Below the pieces are notes generated by a model. It saw only the letters and a list, made by a program, of their open reading frames with translations. It did no database searches and was not told the origin of the DNA. This document shows positions 36,655-46,404 of a stretch of 64,000 bases of DNA, piece by piece. Source of the DNA: an uncultured bacterium (GTDB lineage: Bacteria > Cyanobacteriota > Vampirovibrionia > Gastranaerophilales > Gastranaerophilaceae). A program made the translations under genes and the position numbers. Numbering within the stretch: position 1 is the stretch's first letter; each line of letters starts with the position of its first letter. The DNA lies in assembly GCA_902777385.1 (NCBI GenBank), contig CACYTP010000001.1, forward strand, positions 62,001-126,000, in the 5' to 3' direction.

Positions 36655-39097
36655 TAATGAAAAAGAAGTTGGCGGTAAAGCTTATAATTTAGATATATTA
36701 ACCAAAAACGGAATAAATGTACCAAAATGGTTTGTTGTAAAATCTGCCGATGAAGATTTTGAAGTTGACGAAACAAGACTGTATGCCGTTCGCTCATCAG
36801 CCGTTGGAGAAGATAACCGTGACAATTCGTTTGCCGGACAAATGGAATCTTATTTGTATGTGAAACCTTGCGATATAAGAAATCGAATTCAGGACGTTAT
36901 AAATTCTGCAAATTCTGACAGAATAAAGTTTTACAGGCAGCAAAACGGTTTGGATAATGAAAATATTAAAGTCGGCGTAATTATTCAGGAAATGATAAAT
37001 TCTGAAGTTTCCGGTGTTGCTTTTTCTTCTAATCCTATTACCGGAAAAAGAAATTCCGTTGTAATCTCAAGCGTTTTCGGTCTTGGAGAAGGGCTTGTGT
37101 CAGGAGAACTTAATGCTGATACTTACACGATTGAAAATAACGAAATCTCAAAAAATATAACAAACAAACCATATAAAATTGTATTTGATGAAGATAACGG
37201 CTTTGGAACAAAACAAACTGAAAATACTAATCCTGATGAGTCTTCTTTGAATGATACTCAAATAAAAGAGATTTGCGACAAAATAAAAGAGATTGTATCA
37301 ATTTACGAAAAACCGCAAGATATAGAATGGGCTTATGAAAACGGTCAACTGTACATATTGCAGAGCCGTCCCATAACAACATTGGAAAATATTTCGGACA
37401 AATCCCAGCAGGAAGTTATATGGGATAATTCCAATATTATTGAGAGTTATTCAGGTGTAACCACTCCGTTAACTTTCTCTTTTATTAAAGATGTTTATAC
37501 GGAAGTTTATAAACAATTCCTTTTAATTATGGGGGTTGAACAGGAATTAATTGAGGAAAATTCAGATATATTTCAGATGCTCGGACTGATTGAGGGCAGA
37601 GTATATTACAACCTTTTGAATTGGTACAGACTTTTACGCCTGATGCCGGGGTATGAAATTAATGCCGGATTTATGGAATCTATGATGGGTGTAAAGCAAA
37701 AATTAAACCAAATCCCAAAAGTTAAACCTAGCAAGAAAAATGAGTATGTCCGATTATTTAACCTTGTAAAATCACTTGTTGTAAATTTGTTCAGGCTACC
37801 AAAGGATATAGAAAAATTTTACACACACATAAATAATACTTTATCTCCTTATGAAAACGGCTTTTTAGAGGGTAAAACTTCTTATGAACTTATGGAAATT
37901 TATTTTGAATTAGAATCAAAATTAATGAAAAAATGGCAGGCACCGTTAGTTAATGATTTTTATGCCATGATATTTTACGGGTTACTGAAAAAGAAACTGA
38001 CAAAAATTGATACTAACGGAACATTACAAAATGATTTGCTTACTGGTGAAACTGGTATAATTTCTACAGAACCTATCAGGCGAATAAAAGAGATTTCTAA
38101 TAAAATTTGTGCGGATGAAAGAGTTAAAGACTTTTTCTTAAATAATTCTGAAGAAAAAATACAAAAACATTTAAAAGAATTTGAGGTTTACAAAGATATT
38201 ACGGCATTTATAAATAAATTCGGAAACCGTTGTATAGGCGAATTAAAGCTTGAAACCGTAACATATAAACAGGATGCAAAATTACTTTTGTATATAATCA
38301 AATCTTATGTAAAACAGGGTATTATTGATTTAGAAAAAGAACGGGGAAAAGAACAAGAAATTCGCAAAAATGCAGAAAAAATTGTAAAAGAAAAAATTAA
38401 ATCACCATTTTTTGGATTTATATTAAATAATGCCCGCTTGAGAGTTAAAAACAGAGAAAATTTAAGATTTGAGAGGACAAGACTTTTTGGACTTGTAAGA
38501 GAAATTTTCCTTGAATTAGGCAGGAATTTTGCTTACGAAAATATTATTGAAAATAAAAGAGATATTTTTTATCTGACAAAAGAAGAAATTTTCAGTTATA
38601 TCAGAGGCACAAGTGTAGAAATTGATTTAAAAACTCTTATAAAAACGAGAAAAGAGCAATTTAAATTATTTGAGAATAAAAATCCTGCGGACAGATTTTC
38701 TACCTATGGAGCTGTATATAAGTCAAATAATTATATCTCAGAAAATAAAAATCCCGAACAGGCAAAATCTGACGGAGATTTAAACGGTATCGGCTGCTGT
38801 GCCGGTATTGTAAGAGCTAAGGTTAAGATAGTACGTTCTGTTGCGGAATCGTCAGGTTTAGAGGGCTGTATAATGGTTGCGGAACGAACTGATCCGGGGT
38901 GGGTTCCTTTATTCCCGATAAGTAAAGGTATTTTGGTTGAGAGAGGAAGTATTTTATCTCATTCTGCAATTGTTGCAAGAGAAATGGGTATCCCTGCAAT
39001 TGTCGGAATAAATAATCTTTTGACCACTCTAAAAGATGGTGATGAAGTTGAAATGGATGGTTCTACAGGAATTATAAGGATTATAAATAATGGGTAA
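36644..39097 (+). CDS. PEP-synthase/rifampin-phosphotransferase-like enzyme
   Basis: 817 aa. N-terminal ATP-grasp domain (YAVRSSAVGEDNRDNSFAGQ; VSGVAFSSNPITGKRN; DIEWAYENGQLYILQSRPIT to about residue 245), a large middle domain (250-690) and a C-terminal swivelling phosphohistidine domain (GWVPLFPISKGI, GSILSHSAIVAREMG with His773). The PEP-binding barrel of true PEP synthase is missing, giving the three-domain plan of rifampin phosphotransferase, which adds the beta phosphate of ATP to a substrate. Here the context suggests a lipid or isoprenoid substrate, an inference. Confidence 0.82.
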   Translation: MDFSNEKEVGGKAYNLDILTKNGINVPKWFVVKSADEDFEVDETRLYAVRSSAVGEDNRDNSFAGQMESYLYVKPCDIRNRIQDVINSANSDRIKFYRQQNGLDNENIKVGVIIQEMINSEVSGVAFSSNPITGKRNSVVISSVFGLGEGLVSGELNADTYTIENNEISKNITNKPYKIVFDEDNGFGTKQTENTNPDESSLNDTQIKEICDKIKEIVSIYEKPQDIEWAYENGQLYILQSRPITTLENISDKSQQEVIWDNSNIIESYSGVTTPLTFSFIKDVYTEVYKQFLLIMGVEQELIEENSDIFQMLGLIEGRVYYNLLNWYRLLRLMPGYEINAGFMESMMGVKQKLNQIPKVKPSKKNEYVRLFNLVKSLVVNLFRLPKDIEKFYTHINNTLSPYENGFLEGKTSYELMEIYFELESKLMKKWQAPLVNDFYAMIFYGLLKKKLTKIDTNGTLQNDLLTGETGIISTEPIRRIKEISNKICADERVKDFFLNNSEEKIQKHLKEFEVYKDITAFINKFGNRCIGELKLETVTYKQDAKLLLYIIKSYVKQGIIDLEKERGKEQEIRKNAEKIVKEKIKSPFFGFILNNARLRVKNRENLRFERTRLFGLVREIFLELGRNFAYENIIENKRDIFYLTKEEIFSYIRGTSVEIDLKTLIKTRKEQFKLFENKNPADRFSTYGAVYKSNNYISENKNPEQAKSDGDLNGIGCCAGIVRAKVKIVRSVAESSGLEGCIMVAERTDPGWVPLFPISKGILVERGSILSHSAIVAREMGIPAIVGINNLLTTLKDGDEVEMDGSTGIIRIINNG

Positions 39098-40187
39098 AGA
39101 AATTCAGGAAAGAGCAAAATTTGACAGAATAAGATATGCTAACTGTTGGGAAGACAGTGAACTTTTATTGGAAGCACTTGAAATTACCCCTGATAAAAAA
39201 TGTATTTCAATAGCTTCTGCCGGTGATAATTCACTTTCTTTACTTATCAAAAATCCTCAGTTGGTTTGGGCAGTAGATTTAAGTATTCCGCAAATTGCCT
39301 GTACCCAATTAAAAAAATATGCAATTAAGTTTTTGGATTATGACAGTTTTTTAAAACTTTTAGGTTTTAAGAATTGTAATAACCGTACGGAAATTTTTAA
39401 GTCAATTGAAGAACATCTGTCAACCGAGGCAAAATATTATTTTACGAATCATCCTGATATAATTGAAAAAGGAATAATTCATCAGGGAAAATTTGAACAT
39501 TATTTTCAGCTTTTTGCGACAAAAATTATGCCGCTTGTACATAATCAAAAAAATATGACTGAATTATTTTTACCTAAAGCTCTTGAAGCTCAAAAACTTT
39601 TTTATGACAAAACATGGAATAATTTAAGATTTAAGCTTTTGTTCAAATTATTCTTTAATAAATTTATCATGGGACGTCTTGGCAGAGATAAAGAATTTTT
39701 TAAATACGTTGACACAGCAATGATTTCAAAAAACATAAAAGAAAGAACTGACAGAGCTTTGAGGGATGTCCCTACATGGAATAATCCTTATTTAAACTAT
39801 ATTTTACTGAATAATTTTGAGTTTGCTTTGCCTGATTTTGCAAAGGAAGAAAATTTCAATATTATAAAAAACAATATTGATGCACTGGAAGTGAAAGTCG
39901 GAACGATTAACGAAACAGCTAAAAATTCGGGTATGAAATTTGATTGCTTTAATCTTTCTGATATTTTTGAGTATATGGATGTACAATTATTCAAAGACAT
40001 TTCTGAACAGCTTTTATCCGTTTCAAATAATGGGGCGAGATATTGCTATTGGAATATGATGGTAGACAGACGAATTTCGGAAATTTTACCTGAACATTTT
40101 ACATACAAAGAAGATTTGTCAAAAAAATTATACGAAAAAGACAGAGCATTTTTCTATAAGAGTTTTATTGTAGATGAGGTAATATAA
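39090..40187 (+). CDS. BtaA-like (DUF3419) aminocarboxypropyl transferase
   Basis: 365 aa. Family signatures: YANCWEDSELLLEALE, ISIASAGDNSLSLL (SAM-site region), AVDLSIPQIACTQLK, IMGRLGRDKEFFKYV and NPYLNYILL. BtaA moves the 3-amino-3-carboxypropyl group of S-adenosylmethionine to diacylglycerol in betaine-lipid synthesis. No BtaB methyltransferase is adjacent, so the product may stay unmethylated or the acceptor may differ. Overlaps the preceding gene by 8 bases. Confidence 0.82.
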   Translation: MGKEIQERAKFDRIRYANCWEDSELLLEALEITPDKKCISIASAGDNSLSLLIKNPQLVWAVDLSIPQIACTQLKKYAIKFLDYDSFLKLLGFKNCNNRTEIFKSIEEHLSTEAKYYFTNHPDIIEKGIIHQGKFEHYFQLFATKIMPLVHNQKNMTELFLPKALEAQKLFYDKTWNNLRFKLLFKLFFNKFIMGRLGRDKEFFKYVDTAMISKNIKERTDRALRDVPTWNNPYLNYILLNNFEFALPDFAKEENFNIIKNNIDALEVKVGTINETAKNSGMKFDCFNLSDIFEYMDVQLFKDISEQLLSVSNNGARYCYWNMMVDRRISEILPEHFTYKEDLSKKLYEKDRAFFYKSFIVDEVI

Positions 40188-40188
40188 T

Positions 40189-41325
40189 ATGGGTGATATA
40201 ATATGGGGCAGCATAGTTTCTGCAATATTTCTTTTATTATTTGTAATTGCGGAAATTGCATATAAAAAAGGGGCTGATGTAGAATTTACCAGAAAATTTG
40301 TACATTTTGGCGGAGCTTTTGTTACAATATTTTTCCCGTTTATTATTCACTCTCATTGGACGGTACTTGCTCTTGCAATTGCTTTTGCAGGAATAATGAT
40401 TTTTACTAAAAAGCTTAATCTTTTACAGTCTGTACACGGAGTTACAAGAAAATCCGAAGGAGCATTATATCATCCTATTGCAATATATTCCTGCTTTTTA
40501 TATGCGGAAATCCTGCAACAGCCATGGTTTTATGTAATTTCAATTTTAATCCTTGCAATTTCTGATGCTTCCGCAGCACTTGTCGGGAAAAGTTACGGAG
40601 CTTATGAATATGTGGTTGAGGTCGGAACAAGAAAAACTATGGAAGGTTCAGTAACTTTCTTCTTAACCTCATTTTTAATAACTCACTTAATATTATTACT
40701 TACAACAAGTACAGGAAGGGTTGAAAGTGTTTTAATTGCTCTTTTGATTTCCATAATAGTTACAATATTTGAGGGAGTAAGTCTTAAAGGTGCTGATAAT
40801 CTTTTTATTCCGTTAGCTACAATGTTTATTTTATCGAAAAACTTAACACCAACAGTATTTGGTATAACCCGTCAGATTTGTATTTTGGTTTTGTTCATAT
40901 TATTTTATTTAATCATTATGAAACCATATAAAAGAGTAGGGTTTTCGGGAGTTTTGCTTTTAGGTCTGATAAACTATGTTGTATGGGCATTGTTAGGAAA
41001 TATATATGCATTTATTTTGTTTGCGTTTGCATTTTTATGTCAAAAAACCGATTTGATATTAAATTACAGCTGTGATGTTGCCGATGCATACAGAGTAAAG
41101 CCTGTATTTTATATACTTGCCGTACCTATTGCGTGTGCATTTTTGGGACAAGTTTTTGGTAATATAATCTGTATACCGTTTATAACTTCTCTTATTTGTG
41201 AAGGCTATATTATAAGAACTAAAATTTTTAATGGTGACTTAAACAAAGGGTTAACCGTAACTTCAATAATATCAATATTTGTTACTTTAATAGCATTAGG
41301 AGTAAAACATGTATTTATCGGATAG
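40189..41325 (+). CDS. CTP-dependent polyprenol/phytol/dolichol kinase-like membrane protein
   Basis: 378 aa, about ten membrane helices. Signatures of the SEC59/DGK1/VTE5 group: FTRKFVHFGGA near residue 33, ISDASAALVGKSYG (about 124), KTMEGSVTFF and FEGVSLKGADNLFIPL (about 200). These enzymes phosphorylate isoprenoid alcohols or diacylglycerol with CTP. In an operon with a UbiA prenyltransferase, an isoprenol substrate fits well. The start lies 1 base after the preceding stop. Confidence 0.82.
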   Translation: MGDIIWGSIVSAIFLLLFVIAEIAYKKGADVEFTRKFVHFGGAFVTIFFPFIIHSHWTVLALAIAFAGIMIFTKKLNLLQSVHGVTRKSEGALYHPIAIYSCFLYAEILQQPWFYVISILILAISDASAALVGKSYGAYEYVVEVGTRKTMEGSVTFFLTSFLITHLILLLTTSTGRVESVLIALLISIIVTIFEGVSLKGADNLFIPLATMFILSKNLTPTVFGITRQICILVLFILFYLIIMKPYKRVGFSGVLLLGLINYVVWALLGNIYAFILFAFAFLCQKTDLILNYSCDVADAYRVKPVFYILAVPIACAFLGQVFGNIICIPFITSLICEGYIIRTKIFNGDLNKGLTVTSIISIFVTLIALGVKHVFIG

Positions 41326-42280
41326 TAGAGAAGATTTTATAGATTTACCAAAAAATTTATATGCAGGAGATCCTTTTTATACTACAAAATCTGAAGATAT
41401 TTCCTGTTGTGAAAAAATTTTTGTCGTAAAAGAAGAAGATAAAATTTTAGCAAGAGCAGGAGTTATTTATAATTCCGGTTTATGTTACAAAAATCATAAA
41501 ACGTTACAGTTGGGTTTTTTTGAAGCTGAAAACAATTTTGCTGCCGTAAAATTTTTGTTTGATGAAATAAAAAAATATGCAAAAACATCCGGTTATGAAT
41601 ACATTATCGGACCAATTAACGGTTCAACATGGAAAAAATACCGCATAACTTTACCGTCAAATAATATGCCTTTTCTAATGGATAATTATAATAAACTGTA
41701 TTATGCTGAGTTATTTGAAGGTTACGGCTTTGAAACCATTTCAAACTATACATCGTCTGTTACCAAAAAATTAGATAAAGATTATTCAAGACTGGAAAAA
41801 TTTAGTAAAATTTTTAACAGCAAAGGAATAAAAATTCGAAAATTTAATCCTGATAAATTTGACGAAGATATAAGAAAAATTTATGATGTATCTGTCAAAA
41901 GTTTTGTAAATAATTTTCTTTATACACCGATTGGTTTTGATGATTTTTATAAAATGTACGAACCGGTTAAAAGTTTTTTAAATCCGGAGTGGATTTTAAT
42001 TGCAGAAAATGAAAATAATAGTCCGATTGCATTTATTTTTGGATTTGACAATTTATTTTCTCGTGACAAAAAATCTTTGGTTGTAAAAACTCTTGCACAA
42101 ATTCCTGATTACAAATACAGAGGTGTCGGCTCATATTTAACGGAATACATGCACAAGAAAGCTTTTTTAAATAATTATGACAGCGTTATTCACGCCCTTA
42201 TGCATGAATCTAATGTTTCTGCAAATATTCTTACGGGTGAACTTTACCACGAATATAAATTATACGGAGTAAAATTATGA
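41309..42280 (+). CDS. GNAT-fold acyltransferase-like protein
   Basis: 323 aa, two GNAT-like halves. The C-terminal half has TLAQIPDYKYRGVGSYLTEYMHKKAF, an acetyl-CoA loop (R-G-V-G-S), and the N-terminal half ends with IIGPINGSTWKKYRI, a pattern seen in amino-acid N-acyltransferase relatives. It overlaps the kinase-like gene by 17 bases and the ligase by 4. It may acylate an amine in the operon's product. Confidence 0.75.
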   Translation: MYLSDSREDFIDLPKNLYAGDPFYTTKSEDISCCEKIFVVKEEDKILARAGVIYNSGLCYKNHKTLQLGFFEAENNFAAVKFLFDEIKKYAKTSGYEYIIGPINGSTWKKYRITLPSNNMPFLMDNYNKLYYAELFEGYGFETISNYTSSVTKKLDKDYSRLEKFSKIFNSKGIKIRKFNPDKFDEDIRKIYDVSVKSFVNNFLYTPIGFDDFYKMYEPVKSFLNPEWILIAENENNSPIAFIFGFDNLFSRDKKSLVVKTLAQIPDYKYRGVGSYLTEYMHKKAFLNNYDSVIHALMHESNVSANILTGELYHEYKLYGVKL

Positions 42281-43767
42281 TAAATAATATAGTGGAAATT
42301 TTATTTGAAAATGCACAAAAATTTCCGAATAAACTTGCAATTATTCATAAAAATGAAAAAATTACATATTCCAAACTGGCAAAAGATGTCAAAGAATACG
42401 CAAACTATTTTTTGTCAAAAGGATTAAAAAAGGGTGATAATGTACTAATTTTTGTACCAATGACCATTGAACTGTACAAAATTTTATCCGCAATATTCTA
42501 TATTGGTGCAACGGCAGTATTTGTTGATGCCTGGGCAGATAAAAACAGGTTAACTCAAGCTTTAACTATCGTTCCTTGCAAAGCTTTTATCGGTTGTCCT
42601 AAAGCTTTCATTCTGAAACTTTTATCTAAAAAAGTTCGTGAAGTAAAACTTAATTTTGTATCTAATCATATCGGAAAATCCCATAAGCAAATGGAAATAG
42701 AACCGGCTACACCTGAAACAACTGCATTAATAACATTCACTACAGGTTCAACCGGATTGCCGAAAGCAGCAAAAAGAACTCATGAATTTTTGCTTGAGCA
42801 GCATTACATATTAAAGAAACATCTTAATCCCGATATTAATGATGTAGATTTGGCAAGTTTACCTATATTTGTTTTACATAATCTTGCCTGTGGTACGACT
42901 TCCGTTATTCCTGATTTTAATCCGCAAAAACCGGCTGATATAAATCCAAAGAAAATTTTAAAAGATATAGAGCAAAATAAAATAAATACATCTGTCGGTT
43001 CACCAAGATTTTATGAAAAACTTGCAGAATATTCGGAAGTAAGAGGACTTGAGAGAATATTTACCGGAGGAGCTCCTGTTTTTCCAAAATCAGCAAAACT
43101 TTTACAGAAAAAATTTACAGGTTGTAATGTTGAAATAGTCTATGGTTCTACAGAAGCAGAACCTATCGCATCAATTTCAACTAAAGAACTTCTTGATTTT
43201 AACGGAGATGTAAAAGACGGTTTATTTGTTGGAAAACCTATTGATGACATCAATATAAAAATAATTAAGCCGACTGATGATATTGTAGAAAATTTTGAAG
43301 AAATGTGGCTTGATGTCGGACAAGTCGGAGAAATTTGTGTCGAAGGTAAGCATGTTTTAAAAGAATACTATAACAGCGAACAAGCACAAAAATTCGCTAA
43401 AATACATTACAATAATCAGATTTGGCACAGAACAGGTGATGCAGGATATCTGGATAAAGATAACAATTTATTCCTTATGGGACGAGTTAAAAACAGATTT
43501 GAACATAATGGAAAAGAAATTTATGTTTTTCCGATAGAAAATGCTCTGACGGAAATTAACGGAATAGAAATCGGAACCGTTTTGAAAATAAAAGACGAAA
43601 TTGTTTTAGCAATAGAACTTGAACCTTTATCTAAAATTAATTCAACTGAAATTATTGATAAATTATCGGTTTTTGATTGTGATAGGACAGTATTTCTAAA
43701 AATACCGAGAGATCCAAGACATAATTCTAAAATAGATTATGATAAACTTTTGAAACTTCTCTTATAA
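42277..43767 (+). CDS. AMP-forming acyl-CoA synthetase/ligase
   Basis: 496 aa ANL-superfamily enzyme. A3 loop TTGSTGLPKAAKRTH (about residues 150-164), A5 VYGSTEAEPIA, A7 WHRTGDAGYL and GRVKNRFEHNGKEIYVFPIE. The YGSTEAEP form is like that of fatty-acid ligases and OleC-type enzymes rather than acetyl-CoA synthetases. ATG overlaps the GNAT gene by 4 bases (ATGA). Last gene of the operon; it probably activates a fatty or other carboxylic acid. Confidence 0.85.
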   Translation: MINNIVEILFENAQKFPNKLAIIHKNEKITYSKLAKDVKEYANYFLSKGLKKGDNVLIFVPMTIELYKILSAIFYIGATAVFVDAWADKNRLTQALTIVPCKAFIGCPKAFILKLLSKKVREVKLNFVSNHIGKSHKQMEIEPATPETTALITFTTGSTGLPKAAKRTHEFLLEQHYILKKHLNPDINDVDLASLPIFVLHNLACGTTSVIPDFNPQKPADINPKKILKDIEQNKINTSVGSPRFYEKLAEYSEVRGLERIFTGGAPVFPKSAKLLQKKFTGCNVEIVYGSTEAEPIASISTKELLDFNGDVKDGLFVGKPIDDINIKIIKPTDDIVENFEEMWLDVGQVGEICVEGKHVLKEYYNSEQAQKFAKIHYNNQIWHRTGDAGYLDKDNNLFLMGRVKNRFEHNGKEIYVFPIENALTEINGIEIGTVLKIKDEIVLAIELEPLSKINSTEIIDKLSVFDCDRTVFLKIPRDPRHNSKIDYDKLLKLLL

Positions 43768-43771
43768 AATC

Positions 43772-43918
43772 TTATACCTTTTGCTTCTGCTCAAGAGCTT
43801 TTTTAAAACTTCTGACTGTATGTGTACTTACATTTAAATTTTTTGCTATTTCTTTTTCTGTTTTGCCTTCTTGGGTAAATTTCAAAATTTTTCTTTCTGT
43901 TTCATTTAGCTCAACCAT
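43772..43918 (-). CDS. LuxR-type HTH mini-protein, 48 aa
   Basis: A short gene: MVELNETERKILKF, then EGKTEKEIAKNLNVSTHTVRSF, a classic four-helix GerE/LuxR DNA-binding unit with no other domain. ATG 43918 has AAAGGAG 9 bases ahead. It converges with the ligase gene, whose stop is 4 bases away. Possibly a dedicated DNA-binding regulator; target unknown. Confidence 0.8.
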   Translation of the reverse strand: MVELNETERKILKFTQEGKTEKEIAKNLNVSTHTVRSFKKALEQKQKV

Positions 43919-44003
43919 TCCAAAAACTCCTTTTAGATACCTTTTAACAGTATCGTAAAAAAGAAATTTTTTATATTACCCGTTTTTCTATTTTTACCGC
44001 TTA

Positions 44004-45380
44004 TTAAAATACATCAGATTTAATCGGATTTTTAAATTTGGTAATATTACCCTGAAACAGAAGTTTGACCGTACCGACAGGACCGCTTCTGTGTTTTGCA
44101 ATAATAATTTCTGATTCACCTTTATTTATTGCTTTTACGGTTTCTTCTTCTTCACCGTCTTCCGCTTTTCTGTAATATTCATCACGATAAATAAACATTA
44201 CTATATCTGCATCCTGTTCGATTGAACCGGATTCTCTTAAATCTGAAAGCATTGGTCTTTTATCCGTTCTGCTTTCTACAGCACGGGATAACTGTGATAA
44301 TGCTATTACCGGAACATCAAGTTCTTTTGCAAGAGTTTTTAACCCTCTTGATATTGTTGATACAGCCTGAAACCTGTCTTCTTTTCCACTGCTTTCCATC
44401 AACTGTAAATAGTCTATTACAACCAATCCTAAGTCTTTTTGTGCCATTTTCAAACGGCGGCATTTTGCTCTTATATCCGTTAATGTACAACCCGGAGTAT
44501 CATCTATATATATTGGAGCCTGAGCAAAACTGTTCATGGCATCTGCCAAATTTTCCCAGTCTTTTGACTGCATATTACCTGTTTTTAATTTCTGAGTATC
44601 AACTTCCGCTACAGAACACAGCATTCTTTGCATTAATTGCTGTTTTGACATTTCAAGCGAAAATATTGCAACCGGAACTTTTGCTTTTATTCCTACATTT
44701 TGTGCAATATTCAGAGCAAATGCCGTTTTTCCCATTGCCGGTCGTGCTGCAAGAATTATCAGGTCTGAACGTTGTAAACCGTTCATCAAGGTGTCTAACT
44801 CATAAAAGTCTGTTGGGATACCCAGTAACTCATCTTGATGTTCATAACGGTACTCTATTTTTTCATAAGTTTCAAGCACCAAATCTTTTACCGGAACTAA
44901 GTCTGTTGTTGCTTTTCTTGATGCAATTTCAAATATTAATCTTTCCGCCTGATCAAGAGATTCGTCAATTGTATTCATGTCATATCCAAAAGATACTATT
45001 TCCGAACCGGCATTTATTAAAGCTCTTTTTATTGCTTTTTCTTGAATTATTTTGGCATAATATTCTATATTTGCTGTTGTAATTGCGTTGTAGCTTAAAT
45101 CATTTATGAAAGAACGTCCGCCGACTGCATCTAATTTTGAATTAAAATTTAATACGTCACAAACTGTTATAATATCTATTTTTTCGTTTGAATTGAATAA
45201 TTGAAGCATTGCCTCATATATATATCTGTGTGCAGGCTTGTAAAAGCTTTCAGGTTTCAGTATTTCTACAACCTTTGTTATAACTCTGGGATTAACAAGT
45301 ATTGCTCCTAATACAGCTTCTTCTGCCTCATTATTCTGTGGCAACAAATGTAAATCTTTATTTTTTTCTTTTGTAGGCAT
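44004..45380 (-). CDS. dnaB: replicative DNA helicase DnaB
   Basis: 458 aa. N-terminal domain (LLPQNNEAEEAVLGAIL...), then a RecA-like helicase with Walker A ARPAMGKTA (212-220), LGLVVIDYLQLM (Walker B) and SGSIEQDADIVMFIYRDEYY. It unwinds DNA at the replication fork. Full length, no intein. Possibly significant that it sits about 4.5 kb from a candidate origin at 49.8-50.0 kb. Confidence 0.97.
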   Translation of the reverse strand: MPTKEKNKDLHLLPQNNEAEEAVLGAILVNPRVITKVVEILKPESFYKPAHRYIYEAMLQLFNSNEKIDIITVCDVLNFNSKLDAVGGRSFINDLSYNAITTANIEYYAKIIQEKAIKRALINAGSEIVSFGYDMNTIDESLDQAERLIFEIASRKATTDLVPVKDLVLETYEKIEYRYEHQDELLGIPTDFYELDTLMNGLQRSDLIILAARPAMGKTAFALNIAQNVGIKAKVPVAIFSLEMSKQQLMQRMLCSVAEVDTQKLKTGNMQSKDWENLADAMNSFAQAPIYIDDTPGCTLTDIRAKCRRLKMAQKDLGLVVIDYLQLMESSGKEDRFQAVSTISRGLKTLAKELDVPVIALSQLSRAVESRTDKRPMLSDLRESGSIEQDADIVMFIYRDEYYRKAEDGEEEETVKAINKGESEIIIAKHRSGPVGTVKLLFQGNITKFKNPIKSDVF

Positions 45381-45507
45381 GCCTCAAATCATCCTTTCCC
45401 TTTTTCTCCATGATATTGCGTAAATTTTTCTTATCACCATGATTTTTTATTTTTTTTACATTTTTTATCATCTTGTAGTTTTTTGTTTTTTTATTTATCA
45501 TCTTTTT

Positions 45508-45993
45508 ATGGTTGACAGAAAACTTAAAAAACTTTGTAAATTTTTATCTGAAAATAATTTAAAAATTGCAACATCAGAATCTTGTACAGGCGGACTGTTA
45601 AGCTCCCGATTTACGGATATTTCCGGAAGTTCTGATTTTGTCAGCCTTAATTTTGTAACTTATGCAAACGAAGCAAAAGAAGAAATACTAAATGTACCTC
45701 ATGATGTCTTATCTTCTGTCGGTGCTGTTAGTGAAGAATGTGCATATAATATGGCAAAAGGATTAAGGATTAAAACAAACTGCGATATTGCCATTTGCAC
45801 AACAGGAATTGCCGGTCCAACGGGTGGTTCAAAAGATAAACCTGTCGGTTTGATTTTTGTTTCCGTATATTTTCACAATGAAGTTTCTGTTAAAAAATTT
45901 GTTTTTCCGTCTTTTTTACCAAGAAAAATTATGAAATTTGTTTTCACCCAAGCTGCAATTAATTTTGCATGTGATGTTGTTTTTTCTAAATAA
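45508..45993 (+). CDS. CinA-type nicotinamide-nucleotide amidohydrolase
   Basis: 161 aa when started at ATG 45508, the CinA C-terminal domain alone (PncC type): SESCTGGLLSSRFTDISGSSD, GAVSEECAYNMAKGLR and CTTGIAGPTGGSKDKPVGL. It deamidates nicotinamide mononucleotide for NAD recycling. An upstream in-frame start at 45439 would add a hydrophobic stretch unlike the family. No clear ribosome site. Divergent from dnaB. Confidence 0.85.
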   Translation: MVDRKLKKLCKFLSENNLKIATSESCTGGLLSSRFTDISGSSDFVSLNFVTYANEAKEEILNVPHDVLSSVGAVSEECAYNMAKGLRIKTNCDIAICTTGIAGPTGGSKDKPVGLIFVSVYFHNEVSVKKFVFPSFLPRKIMKFVFTQAAINFACDVVFSK

Positions 45994-45996
45994 TTA

Positions 45997-46404
45997 TTAT
46001 TTTACATAAAATTCAGCCTGTGCAAGAACTTTTTGAGGGTTATCTCTGGAGTAAGCTTTCATTATATAAGCCCCTCTCTCATTAATTACAAAATAATCCG
46101 TATAATATTTTTGTTCTTCATCTCTTAGTTTTATTGTTCTTGTCATATAAAGACTGTAACCCAAATATTCATTTTTTCCTTTTTGAATTATCTGGATATC
46201 CAAAATTCTTGATACCTGAGTTTTTGGCATTAATATCAAATAATATATCCTTGTATTTGGCTGAAATACACTGGACATATCCATTACATTTTGGGTAGTT
46301 ATCGGTCTTTGATTAAATATTATTGCCGGTTTATCTGCCTGAGAACATCCGGTCAAAAAAAACATTGTCATTAATATAAATATTGATGAAATAAATTTTT
46401 TCAT
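45997..46404 (-). CDS. putative lipoprotein, 135 aa
   Basis: Signal peptide with lipobox LTGC, acylated Cys at residue 20 (MKKFISSIFILMTMFFLTGC). The mature part of about 115 residues is beta-rich with no recognised domain. Its ATG overlaps the stop of the TPR gene (TAATG), so translation is coupled and the two may work together in the envelope. Confidence 0.75.
   Translation of the reverse strand: MKKFISSIFILMTMFFLTGCSQADKPAIIFNQRPITTQNVMDMSSVFQPNTRIYYLILMPKTQVSRILDIQIIQKGKNEYLGYSLYMTRTIKLRDEEQKYYTDYFVINERGAYIMKAYSRDNPQKVLAQAEFYVK

Noticed and set aside
44222-45082. Plus-strand frame of 286 codons opposite dnaB
   Set aside because: Leu-rich antisense frame of an AT-rich, conserved dnaB; no start signals.
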